6,497 nucleotides of DNA from an uncultured Clostridia bacterium (GTDB lineage: Bacteria; Bacillota; Clostridia; Oscillospirales; Ruminococcaceae). Below are positions 1-5,722 of the stretch, in pieces. Each line of letters begins with the position of its first letter. The stretch's first letter is position 1. The notes under the pieces were generated by a model that worked only from the letters and a program-made list of their open reading frames with translations, had not been told where the DNA came from and searched no databases. The translations under genes were made by a program, and so were the position numbers. The stretch spans positions 1 through 6,497 of the forward strand of contig CALGTU010000101.1 in the NCBI GenBank assembly GCA_937901465.1, written 5' to 3'.

Positions 1-385
1 CAAGATTTATAGTTTCGATATCTCTTTCAGGATTAATGCTTCCGTCAACATGAACAATATCAACATCTTCAAAGCATCTTACAACATGAACGATAGCATC
101 AACTTCGCGTATATCAGCAAGAAATTTATTTCCAAGACCTTCACCCTTTGATGCACCCTTTACAAGTCCTGCAATGTCAACAAATTCAAGAGTTGCAGGT
201 GTAAATTTATCAGGTTCATACATTTCAGCGAGTTTATCAAGTCTTTCATCAGGAACAGACACTATTCCTATATTTTTTTCGATAGTACAGAAAGGATAAT
301 TTGCCGATTCTGCACCTGCGTTTGTAAGAGCGTTGAATAATGTGCTCTTTCCGACATTCGGAAGCCCTACCATACCTAATTTCAT
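1..385 (-). CDS. ychF: Redox/translation-associated P-loop ATPase YchF (OLA1 family), 5' part
   Basis: The first 128 residues are present and the gene continues past the left edge (the family is about 365 residues). The N-terminus begins MKLGMVGLPNVGKSTLFNAL, the Walker A/G1 motif (GLPNVGKS, residues 7-14) typical of YchF. DIAGLVKGASKGEGLGNKFL (residues 70-89) is the G3 switch region that marks this family within the Obg-like proteins. YchF binds ribosomes and, unlike most TRAFAC GTPases, prefers ATP; the motif that decides this lies outside the window. The ATG at 385 is preceded by a strong AAGGAGGA at 395-402 with 9 bases of spacing. The gene has its own promoter (456-483) and a leader of about 64 bases, so it need not depend on the small gene upstream. 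The identity is near certain. Confidence 0.96.
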   Translation of the reverse strand, partial: MKLGMVGLPNVGKSTLFNALTNAGAESANYPFCTIEKNIGIVSVPDERLDKLAEMYEPDKFTPATLEFVDIAGLVKGASKGEGLGNKFLADIREVDAIVHVVRCFEDVDIVHVDGSINPERDIETINL

Positions 386-394
386 CTGTAAAAA

Positions 395-402
395 TCCTCC
401 TT
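395..402 (-). promoter_or_regulatory. Ribosome binding site of ychF
   Basis: On the minus strand this reads AAGGAGGA, a near-perfect anti-SD complement, 9 bases before the ATG at 385. It fixes the ychF start. Confidence 0.85.
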
Positions 403-455
403 AAAAGCCTTTAAGTTCTGTCAGATATCTTGTAAAAAATCCCTTGATTCCTTTG

Positions 456-483
456 ATTATAAGGCTTTATCGGAATATATCAA
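456..483 (-). promoter_or_regulatory. Sigma-A type promoter for ychF
   Basis: On the minus strand, TTGATA (478-483) and TATAAT (456-461) are separated by 16 bases. The -10 is a perfect match and the -35 matches at five of six positions. Transcription would start near 449. It lies in the 120-base gap between the 59-residue gene and ychF, so ychF is probably transcribed independently. Confidence 0.65.
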
Positions 484-505
484 GACATAATAAAACAGAT
501 TTATA

Positions 506-685
506 CTATTCTATATCATCGATAATATCATCTGTAAAGAAATCATCATCAAATCCGAGAGAATCATCTGTTTCATCTACAACAGCATCTGTCTTCTTCT
601 TAGAACCAAATATAAGCGAACCGATTAAAACGCCGAGTGCAAGACCGCCTATTGCGCAAAGTAATGCTAAAATTCCGTTTTTCAT
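506..685 (-). CDS. Small single-pass membrane protein with acidic tail (unknown function)
   Basis: A 59-residue protein that I do not recognise. Residues 4-26 form one hydrophobic, glycine-rich helix (ILALLCAIGGLALGVLIGSL), followed by a short basic stretch FGSKKK (26-31). The last 27 residues are strongly acidic, with 12 Asp and 2 Glu and paired DD/DDD runs. The basic flank predicts that the acidic tail is cytoplasmic. The ATG at 685 is preceded by AAAGGCGG (694-701) at 8 bases, and a near-consensus promoter lies at 723-751. These two signals, plus the sensible membrane-protein composition, make it a real gene rather than chance. It is transcribed divergently from nth-ldh. It could be a small membrane-anchored adaptor or a morphology or stress peptide, but nothing in the sequence decides this. 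Confidence 0.8.
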   Translation of the reverse strand: MKNGILALLCAIGGLALGVLIGSLIFGSKKKTDAVVDETDDSLGFDDDFFTDDIIDDIE

Positions 686-722
686 ATTAAAAGCCGCCTT
701 TCAATAAAAATATTACACAAAT

Positions 723-751
723 ATTATATATCTTCTGTAGAAAAAAGTCAA
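723..751 (-). promoter_or_regulatory. Sigma-A type promoter for the 59-residue gene
   Basis: On the minus strand, TTGACT (746-751) is followed after exactly 17 bases by a perfect TATAAT (723-728). The start of transcription would be near 716, about 30 bases before the ATG at 685. This is one of the two best promoters in the window. Confidence 0.8.
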
Positions 752-755
752 GTTG

Positions 756-779
756 TTGACAAAACTATATTGCTATGAT
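756..779 (+). promoter_or_regulatory. Probable promoter of the nth-ldh operon (extended -10)
   Basis: TGCTATGAT at 771-779 is an extended -10 element (TGn plus TATGAT, five of six matches). A perfect TTGACA lies at 756-761, but the 12-base spacing to TATGAT is too short for normal use. Either the extended -10 works alone, or the -35 is used with a poor -10 such as ATAAGC (778-783, 16-base spacing). The TTGACA lies only 4 bases from the -35 of the divergent promoter. Confidence 0.45.
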
Positions 780-806
780 AAGCTTTTTATAAAGGATGTG
801 AGATTT

Positions 807-1454
807 TTGAAAAAACAAGATAAAGTAAACGCAGTAATCACAGTGCTTGAAAAACAATATCCCGATGCAAAATGTTCATTGGAATATAAAAAACCTTATG
901 AACTCTTGTTTGCAACCGTTCTTTCAGCACAATGTACAGATAAACGAGTAAATGTTGTAACTAAAGAGCTTTATGCTAAATACCCTACTCTTGAAGGCAT
1001 AGCAAATGCTACTTCTGAAGAAATAGGAGAATGTATAAAATCCTGTGGATTATATAAAACAAAAGCTAAAAATATAGTTGCTTCCGCAAAAATTCTTATA
1101 GAAAAATATAACAGTGAACTTCCTTCTTCCATAGAAGAGCTGACAACACTTCCCGGCGTTGGAAGAAAAACCGCCAATCTTATTATGGGAGATATTTTTC
1201 ATCAGCCCGCTGTAGTAACCGATACCCATTGTATAAGAATATGCAACAGACTAGGATTTACAAAAAATACAGAACCTTATAATGTTGAAAAAGACTTAAA
1301 AAAAATTCTCCCACCTGATAAATCTTCCGATTTTTGCCATAGATTAGTCCTTTTCGGAAGAGAATTCTGTTCGGCAAGAAATCCGAAGTGCGATAAATGT
1401 CCTATAAAACTTGAATATAAAAACGAAATAAAGTGCATAATAAAAACTAATTAA
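807..1454 (+). CDS. nth: Endonuclease III (DNA glycosylase/AP lyase), fourth Fe-S cysteine displaced
   Basis: A bifunctional base-excision repair enzyme that removes oxidised pyrimidines and cleaves at the abasic site. I choose the TTG at 807 (215 residues; E. coli Nth has 211). AAAGGA lies 10 bases before it, and the open frame from 753 would start upstream of the likely transcription start. Numbered from there, the helix-hairpin-helix LPGVGRKTANLI carries the catalytic lysine K121, and TDTH carries the catalytic D139. LLFATVLSAQCTD near the N-terminus is also typical. The C-terminal cluster loop has C188-x6-C195-x2-C198, but the expected fourth ligand (position 204) is Tyr; the next Cys is C210. 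The 4Fe-4S cluster may therefore be absent or differently ligated. Its stop is 25 bases before ldh, so the two form an operon. Confidence 0.95.
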   Translation: MKKQDKVNAVITVLEKQYPDAKCSLEYKKPYELLFATVLSAQCTDKRVNVVTKELYAKYPTLEGIANATSEEIGECIKSCGLYKTKAKNIVASAKILIEKYNSELPSSIEELTTLPGVGRKTANLIMGDIFHQPAVVTDTHCIRICNRLGFTKNTEPYNVEKDLKKILPPDKSSDFCHRLVLFGREFCSARNPKCDKCPIKLEYKNEIKCIIKTN

Positions 1455-1479
1455 AAATTACTTGTAAGAGGTGTTTAAA

Positions 1480-2430
1480 ATGATCAATATCCAGAAATGT
1501 GCAGTTATAGGTTGTGGATTTGTAGGTGCATCAATAGCTTTTTCTCTCGCTGAAGGCGGTCTTTTTTCAGAACTTGTTCTTATTGACTCAAACAAAGAAA
1601 AAGCCGAAGGCGAAGCTATGGATATTTCGCACGGAATTCCCCTTTTCAAACCTGCGGAAATTTATGCAGGAGATTATTCCGACCTTGCTGATTGCTCACT
1701 TATCATTATAACAGCAGGAACAAGCCAGAAACCAAACGAAACAAGACTTGATCTTGTTCACAGAAATGTTGACATAATGAAAGATATTGTTTCTAATATA
1801 ATAAAATATAATACTGAAGCCATTTTGCTTGTTGTATCAAACCCTGTTGACATTCTCACCTATGTAGCTATGAAATGTTCAGGTTTTCCCAAAAGTCGTG
1901 TAATCGGTTCAGGAACTGTTCTTGATACAGCAAGACTCAAATATATGATAGGAAAGCATTTGGGTGTAGATAGCCGAAGCGTTCACGCTTTCATTATTGG
2001 TGAACATGGCGACAGCGAACTCGCTGTATGGAGCAGTGCAAATGTATCAGGAGTAAAACTTTCAGGATTTTGCAATGCCTGCGGAAAATGCGTTGAACGC
2101 GAAAATATGATGAAAATTTACGATGATGTTGTTAATAGTGCATATCGTGTCATAGAAAGAAAAGGCGCGACATATTATGCAATCGCCGCTGCTGTAAGAA
2201 GAATTGCCGAATGCATTGTAAGAGATGAACACTCAATAATGCCGATAAGTTGCTATGTTGCAGGACATTACGGGCTTTCTGATATATGCCTCGGCGTTCC
2301 TGCCATTGTCGGAAGAAATGGTGCTGAACAGGTCCTTGATATAGAACTTAACGATAATGAAAAAGAATTGCTTTTAAATTCAGCAAAAACCCTTAAAAAT
2401 ATCCTTAACGGAATTGAAGGAATAGAATAA
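1480..2430 (+). CDS. ldh: L-lactate dehydrogenase (NAD-dependent)
   Basis: Reduces pyruvate to L-lactate with NADH, regenerating NAD in fermentation. The 316-residue length fits the family. The ATG at 1480 has AAGAGGTG (1466-1473) 6 bases upstream; an in-frame GTG at 1471 falls inside that site and is rejected. Seen in order: the Rossmann GxGxxG (GCGFVG, 11-16), D36 for the adenosine ribose, the mobile loop QKPNETRLDL with Q83 and R89, SNPVD (120-124), LDTAR with D149 and R152, and GEHGD with catalytic H176. Q83 indicates lactate rather than malate specificity (malate dehydrogenases have Arg). The two residues that bind the activator fructose-1,6-bisphosphate in Bacillus enzymes (R173 and H188 in the usual numbering) are K154 and S186 here. 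A CxxCxxC cluster occurs at 198-204. It is second in the nth operon. Confidence 0.95.
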   Translation: MINIQKCAVIGCGFVGASIAFSLAEGGLFSELVLIDSNKEKAEGEAMDISHGIPLFKPAEIYAGDYSDLADCSLIIITAGTSQKPNETRLDLVHRNVDIMKDIVSNIIKYNTEAILLVVSNPVDILTYVAMKCSGFPKSRVIGSGTVLDTARLKYMIGKHLGVDSRSVHAFIIGEHGDSELAVWSSANVSGVKLSGFCNACGKCVERENMMKIYDDVVNSAYRVIERKGATYYAIAAAVRRIAECIVRDEHSIMPISCYVAGHYGLSDICLGVPAIVGRNGAEQVLDIELNDNEKELLLNSAKTLKNILNGIEGIE

Positions 2431-2433
2431 AAC

Positions 2434-2463
2434 AAAGGTGCTTTCTTTATGAAAGCACCTTTT
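2434..2463 (+). terminator. Intrinsic terminator of nth-ldh
   Basis: A perfect 12-base-pair stem (AAAGGTGCTTTC at 2434-2445, GAAAGCACCTTT at 2451-2462) with a 5-base loop starts 4 bases after the ldh stop. Only four T residues follow on the plus strand (2460-2463), so termination may be partial. The minus strand has a better T tract, but no minus-strand gene needs it. Confidence 0.75.
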
Positions 2464-2466
2464 GAA

Positions 2467-2495
2467 TTGACATCATCTTGACCGTTTGTTATAAT
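2467..2495 (+). promoter_or_regulatory. Fully consensus promoter of the alpha/beta hydrolase gene
   Basis: TTGACA (2467-2472) and TATAAT (2490-2495) are both perfect and exactly 17 bases apart. A TG one base before the -10 (2487-2488) makes it an extended -10 as well. The -35 starts 4 bases after the upstream terminator. Transcription would start near 2502, which places any coding start before that point out of reach. Confidence 0.9.
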
Positions 2496-2528
2496 GAACC
2501 TGAATCCAATTTATCGGAGATGATAAAA

Positions 2529-3377
2529 ATGAAACTTCTCAATCCCATCGGACAGCTTCTTGAGGTCGACGGAAAAAATATGAATGTTTATATAGAAGGA
2601 AACGGAAACAAAACTATTGTATTTTTATCCGGCGGTGGAACAGCATCTCCTGTTTTCGATTTCAAATCTTTATATTCACTTCTCATTGATAGTTACAAAA
2701 TAGTTGTTGTTGAAAAATTCGGATATGGTTTCAGTGATGATTATCCCGACAGAAACAGAGATATAGATACCATTCTCGATGACACAAGAACAGCACTTTC
2801 AAAGACAGGCTTAAAAACACCTTATATACTTTGCCCTCACTCAATGTCGGGACTTGAAGCGATATACTGGTCGCAAAAATATCCCGAAGAAGTTGAAGCA
2901 ATTATCGGTCTCGACATGGCTGTTCCACAATATTATTCAGATATGAAAATCAGCACAGCAGTTTTAAAACTCAATAAAACGCTCTGCAAAGCGTGGATAA
3001 TCAGGTTATTTTCAGATAATTATATCAAAACATTGTATTCCCATTCATCTTTGACAAAAGAAGAAAAAGACATCATAAAAACCCTTTACAGCAAACGATG
3101 TGTATCAGATTCATTTATAAATGAAGCGGATTGTTGCAAGAAAAACGCAGAAATCGTAAATAATGGAACAACTCCAAAAATTCCCGTTCTTATGTTTATA
3201 TCAAATGCCGAGGGTATAAACCTCGACAAATCAATATGGATAGATACAGCGAAAAATTATGCTTCGAAACTGAATAACGCACAATGTGTAAAACTTGATT
3301 GTCCTCATTACATACACAATTATAGATATGAGGAAATAAATAAGAAAATAAAAGAATTCATATCTACCGAATTATAA
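2529..3377 (+). CDS. Alpha/beta-hydrolase fold protein
   Basis: A 282-residue cytoplasmic alpha/beta hydrolase; no signal peptide is visible. The ATG at 2529 has GGAG (2516-2519) 9 bases upstream. The in-frame ATG at 2520 is too close to that site, and a TTG at 2478 lies inside the promoter. Seen in order: strand and oxyanion loop VFLSGGGTASP (31-41), KFGYGFSD (63-70, the usual DxxGxGxS-like segment), and the nucleophile elbow CPHSMSGLEA, with S105 as predicted nucleophile. The late strand PVLMFISNAEG (219-229) and the C-terminal DCPHYIHN, with H260 as predicted catalytic His, complete the fold. The elbow is P-H-S-M-S, so both small positions of GxSxG are changed. The substrate cannot be told; esterase, lipase-like or peptidase activity is possible. 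It is monocistronic, with its own promoter and terminator. Confidence 0.88.
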   Translation: MKLLNPIGQLLEVDGKNMNVYIEGNGNKTIVFLSGGGTASPVFDFKSLYSLLIDSYKIVVVEKFGYGFSDDYPDRNRDIDTILDDTRTALSKTGLKTPYILCPHSMSGLEAIYWSQKYPEEVEAIIGLDMAVPQYYSDMKISTAVLKLNKTLCKAWIIRLFSDNYIKTLYSHSSLTKEEKDIIKTLYSKRCVSDSFINEADCCKKNAEIVNNGTTPKIPVLMFISNAEGINLDKSIWIDTAKNYASKLNNAQCVKLDCPHYIHNYRYEEINKKIKEFISTEL

Positions 3378-3416
3378 ATAAAACCTATGAAGATAAATTC
3401 TTCATAGGTTTTATTT
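3376..3416. terminator. Bidirectional terminator between convergent genes
   Basis: A perfect 18-base-pair stem (3376-3393 with 3399-3416) has a TAAAT loop. The core arm AAAACCTATGAAGA pairs with TCTTCATAGGTTTT. T-rich tails follow on both strands (TTTTATTTTATT on plus, TTTTATTTATAATT on minus). It overlaps the hydrolase stop by two bases, and the minus-strand membrane protein ends 16 bases away. Confidence 0.92.
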
Positions 3417-3431
3417 TATTATGATAAGAGA

Positions 3432-4454
3432 TTATTGTGGTTCAACGCTTTTATCAACAGCCAACGGACTTACAGCAATTCCATCCTCATAAACTGCAAA
3501 AGCAAGATTAGGTCCTGTTGATAGACCCGTATTACCCATTTTAGCTATAACTTCCCCTTTTTCTACGCTTTGTCCTTTTTCTACTTTTATCTCTTCTAAA
3601 TGATAATATTTTACAATGGTCTTATCATCTATTTTAATAATGATATAATTTCCGTCTTGTATATCATGTCCCGTTTCAGAAACTACCCCATCATAAACAG
3701 AATATATTTCATCTCCAAAAAATCCTGCTATATTGATATGGTCCGAAGCGACTCGGCTTACCATTGTACTTTTCGTAGGCCATTGCCATTCGTCATATCT
3801 GAGTTTTATCATATATATAGGATAAGAATATTCTTCATCACTGGTGTTTACAGCTTCATCACGATATATAAAAATAGAATCTCCACCCCTTATGGTGTTT
3901 TCATCAATAAGAGTATATCCCGAACCGAAGCATTGACCGTCTACTTCTACCCAATCGGTAAAAATCATTGTTCCTAAAGAAGTTTTATAAACCTTATATT
4001 TATAACGCTTTGCGTATTCTTTCGCTTGTTTTTTTACATTTTCTGTCACTTTATCAGCCTCTTCTTTTGAAAGCCCTTCTATGCTGTTTCCTGTCCAGGC
4101 ATATTCAAGATAATCAACACCACGAAGCTGTATTGTTCCATCTGAAAAAACCTCAAGATAATGCCCGTCTGTATTGCCTGAAATATAATATTTTCCTACT
4201 TTAAGTTCAGGAACTGCAGTCAACTGTTCGCTTTCTATAACTGTTTCAGAAGCACTCTCTTCTTTATTTATATCTGAAAATCCGTTATATGAGAACAAAG
4301 AAACAGCAATAAGACAGAATACCACGCCTACCGTAATATCTATCGCTTTTGACATTCGATTTTTCGCATTTCTTTTTTCTGTAATATCCACACCCGTTTT
4401 ATCCTTGAAAATATTTTCTATATTATTAAGATTTCTTTTGCTGTATTTTTCCAT
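3432..4454 (-). CDS. Membrane protein with degenerate M23/LytM domain, candidate anti-sigma factor
   Basis: A 340-residue protein. Residues 1-36 are a charged cytoplasmic segment (NIENIFKDKTGVDI) and about 39-57 form one membrane helix; the rest should be outside. Residues 85-200 are a beta-rich domain (VGKYYISGNTDGHYLEVFSDG) interrupted by a charged helix (129-152). Residues 225-334 match the M23/LytM peptidase fold: WPTKSTMVSRV, a hydrophobic core, YYHLEEIKVEKGQSVEKGEVI, and GNTGLSTGPNLAFAVYEDG. The zinc ligands are gone: HxxxD is S237/N241, and HxH is N316/A318. Only H285 of the active site remains, so peptidase activity is very unlikely. The ATG at 4454 has AAAGGG 8 bases upstream, placed in the 16-base gap after the sigma gene. 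By position and topology I infer an anti-sigma factor or sensor. A scaffold like SpoIIQ or EnvC is the alternative. Confidence 0.85.
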   Translation of the reverse strand: MEKYSKRNLNNIENIFKDKTGVDITEKRNAKNRMSKAIDITVGVVFCLIAVSLFSYNGFSDINKEESASETVIESEQLTAVPELKVGKYYISGNTDGHYLEVFSDGTIQLRGVDYLEYAWTGNSIEGLSKEEADKVTENVKKQAKEYAKRYKYKVYKTSLGTMIFTDWVEVDGQCFGSGYTLIDENTIRGGDSIFIYRDEAVNTSDEEYSYPIYMIKLRYDEWQWPTKSTMVSRVASDHINIAGFFGDEIYSVYDGVVSETGHDIQDGNYIIIKIDDKTIVKYYHLEEIKVEKGQSVEKGEVIAKMGNTGLSTGPNLAFAVYEDGIAVSPLAVDKSVEPQ

Positions 4455-4470
4455 AATTTCATCCCTTTCT

Positions 4471-5004
4471 CTATTTCATCATTTTCCTTAGTTTCAGTTT
4501 TGTCTGATATAACCGATTTTCTACCTGTTTCCCCTGCATATCAAGCGCAATAGCGATTTCTTTAGGCTTCTGACCATAATAAAATCTTCTTATAATTATT
4601 TCTCTGTCTGTTTCTTCAAGTTCTTTTATCAATGAAATAAGTTTTTCTTTTTCTTCATTTTCTATAATTCCATCAATAATTTCCGACTTGTATGTAATAG
4701 CTACTTCTTCAATAGAAACTTCTTTTCTTCTTGATATATGCCTGTATCTGTCAATTGCATTTGTTCTTGCTACAATAGAAAGATATGAAGATAATTTACT
4801 TTTCTGTGGATTATATTTATCAGGATTTATCCACAAATCAATAAATACATCAGCAACACATTCTTCAATATCTTGAACAGAACCTGCATTTACAAGTATA
4901 GAGGATACCATTTTCCATAAAAGTTTAGAATATTTCTCTATTATCCCAGCCATTATTTTTTCATCACGATTTTTAATAGCAGAAAGTATTTTTTCGTCCC
5001 TCAA
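4471..5004 (-). CDS. ECF-like sigma-70 family RNA polymerase sigma factor
   Basis: The 177-residue length is typical of ECF sigma factors with only regions 2 and 4. Region 2 spans about 20-92: YSKLLWKMV, then the core-binding segment DIEECVADVFIDLW (45-58), then LSSYLSIVARTNAIDRYRH (71-89) for -10 recognition. A linker follows, then region 4 (about 121-175) with TDREIIIRRFYYGQKPKEIA and the helix-turn-helix ending VENRLYQTKLKLRK. The start is TTG at 5004, with AAAGGAG (5015-5021) 10 bases upstream; an in-frame TGA immediately before the TTG rules out a longer form. The weak start may limit its level. The membrane protein gene follows 16 bases later, the normal order for a sigma/anti-sigma pair. 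No clear sigma-A promoter is visible upstream. A TATTAT at 5039-5044 (minus strand) lacks a good -35, which fits possible self-activation but does not show it. Confidence 0.9.
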   Translation of the reverse strand: MRDEKILSAIKNRDEKIMAGIIEKYSKLLWKMVSSILVNAGSVQDIEECVADVFIDLWINPDKYNPQKSKLSSYLSIVARTNAIDRYRHISRRKEVSIEEVAITYKSEIIDGIIENEEKEKLISLIKELEETDREIIIRRFYYGQKPKEIAIALDMQGKQVENRLYQTKLKLRKMMK

Positions 5005-5081
5005 TCAATTTTCACTCCTTTCCCCGAAATGCTTTCTATATATAATACGATACAAAATATAAAAACACTTAAATGAATTAT

Positions 5082-5115
5082 AAAAAGTCAACGCAACAAA
5101 ATGCGATGACTTTTT
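5082..5115 (-). terminator. Terminator of the PAP2-XRE operon
   Basis: AAAAAGTCA pairs with TGACTTTTT, then an A/A mismatch, then CGCA with TGCG around a 6-base loop. On the minus strand the arm ends in TTTTT followed by ATAATT. It starts 8 bases after the stop of the XRE gene and separates it from the sigma operon. The plus strand also shows a T run (5111-5116), but no plus-strand gene precedes it. Confidence 0.8.
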
Positions 5116-5122
5116 TATTGTA

Positions 5123-5722
5123 TCATATATTTTTTCTAAAAACCAATATTCCTTTTAATATAAGAAATAAAAACTCTATTATCGGTGCATAAACCTGTCT
5201 TGTCATTATCAGTAATAATATGACTATAATACTGATAACAATTGAAATATTTGTAATAATATTCTGCATTTTTTCTATTTTCAACTGATTAAGAACAACC
5301 TTTAATATGCCTATCACAATAAGCAATATGAACATAATCCAATAAATAATATATGATAATCCATCATACAAAAACAAGTTTACGGAATAAATATAATTAT
5401 TAAAAGATTTTGGATAAAGCGGTAAAATTATAAGAATCAGACTCATTATATCAATAATTCCAAACAACAAATCACATATATTCTGAACATTTGATTTATT
5501 CTCTTCTTCAGCAATCGATAGTATCTTTTCTCCCGATAACAGTTCGTCAATACTAACCGAAAAGAATTTTGAAATGTCCTTTAATGAGTCAATATTTGGA
5601 TATCCTCTTCCTGATTCCCATTTAGATATTGCTGTTCTGGATACATACAGAGATTCTGCAAGTTCTTCCTGAGTAAGACCTCGCTTTTTTCTCAATTCCT
5701 GTAATTTTTCGTTGAATTCCAT
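5123..5722 (-). CDS. XRE-family regulator with four-helix membrane domain
   Basis: 199 residues. Residues 7-61 are a standard XRE (Cro/CI) helix-turn-helix: LQELRKKRGLTQEELAESL, VSRTAISKWESGRGYPN, then LKDISKFFSVSIDELLSG. A short charged linker (64-78) leads to four hydrophobic helices at about 83-102, 122-142, 154-174 and 179-195. The regulator is therefore tethered to the inner face of the membrane, a layout known in Bacillota whose signals are mostly undefined. The ATG at 5722 has GGAGG (5730-5734) 7 bases upstream and overlaps the TGA of the PAP2 gene (TGATG), so the two are translationally coupled. It probably controls its own operon; a palindrome at 6445-6455 is a candidate operator. 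Targets and signal are unknown. Confidence 0.9.
   Translation of the reverse strand: MEFNEKLQELRKKRGLTQEELAESLYVSRTAISKWESGRGYPNIDSLKDISKFFSVSIDELLSGEKILSIAEEENKSNVQNICDLLFGIIDIMSLILIILPLYPKSFNNYIYSVNLFLYDGLSYIIYWIMFILLIVIGILKVVLNQLKIEKMQNIITNISIVISIIVILLLIMTRQVYAPIIEFLFLILKGILVFRKNI

Noticed and set aside
404..468. 8-base inverted repeat AAAGCCTT / AAGGCTTT flanking the ychF leader
   Set aside because: The loop is about 49 bases, no T tract follows, and one arm overlaps the ychF promoter. It could pair in read-through RNA but is too weak to call a terminator or attenuator.
444..707. Plus-strand open frame of 87 codons
   Set aside because: It lies opposite the 59-residue minus-strand gene and the ychF promoter. 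It has no ribosome binding site, and its Ser-rich composition reads as the complement of Asp codons.
753..806. Longer N-terminus of Nth from TTG at 753
   Set aside because: The extra 18 residues have no counterpart in the family, the start lies in the promoter region, and a better-placed ribosome binding site serves the TTG at 807.
971..1649. Minus-strand open frames inside nth and ldh
   Set aside because: They are shadows of conserved enzyme genes, with no start signals or recognisable protein features.
2478..2528. Longer N-terminus of the hydrolase from TTG at 2478
   Set aside because: It falls between the -35 and -10 of a consensus promoter, so it would not be transcribed from it. The ATG at 2529 has a proper ribosome binding site.
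3600..4204. Two plus-strand open frames opposite the M23-like gene
   Set aside because: Both are fully inside a well-supported minus-strand coding region, show no domain text and have no good start signals.
5022..5081. Possible promoter of the sigma operon (TATTAT at 5039-5044, minus strand)
   Set aside because: No acceptable -35 lies 16-18 bases upstream, and I could not match a known ECF motif. The region is too AT-rich for a -10 alone to mean much.
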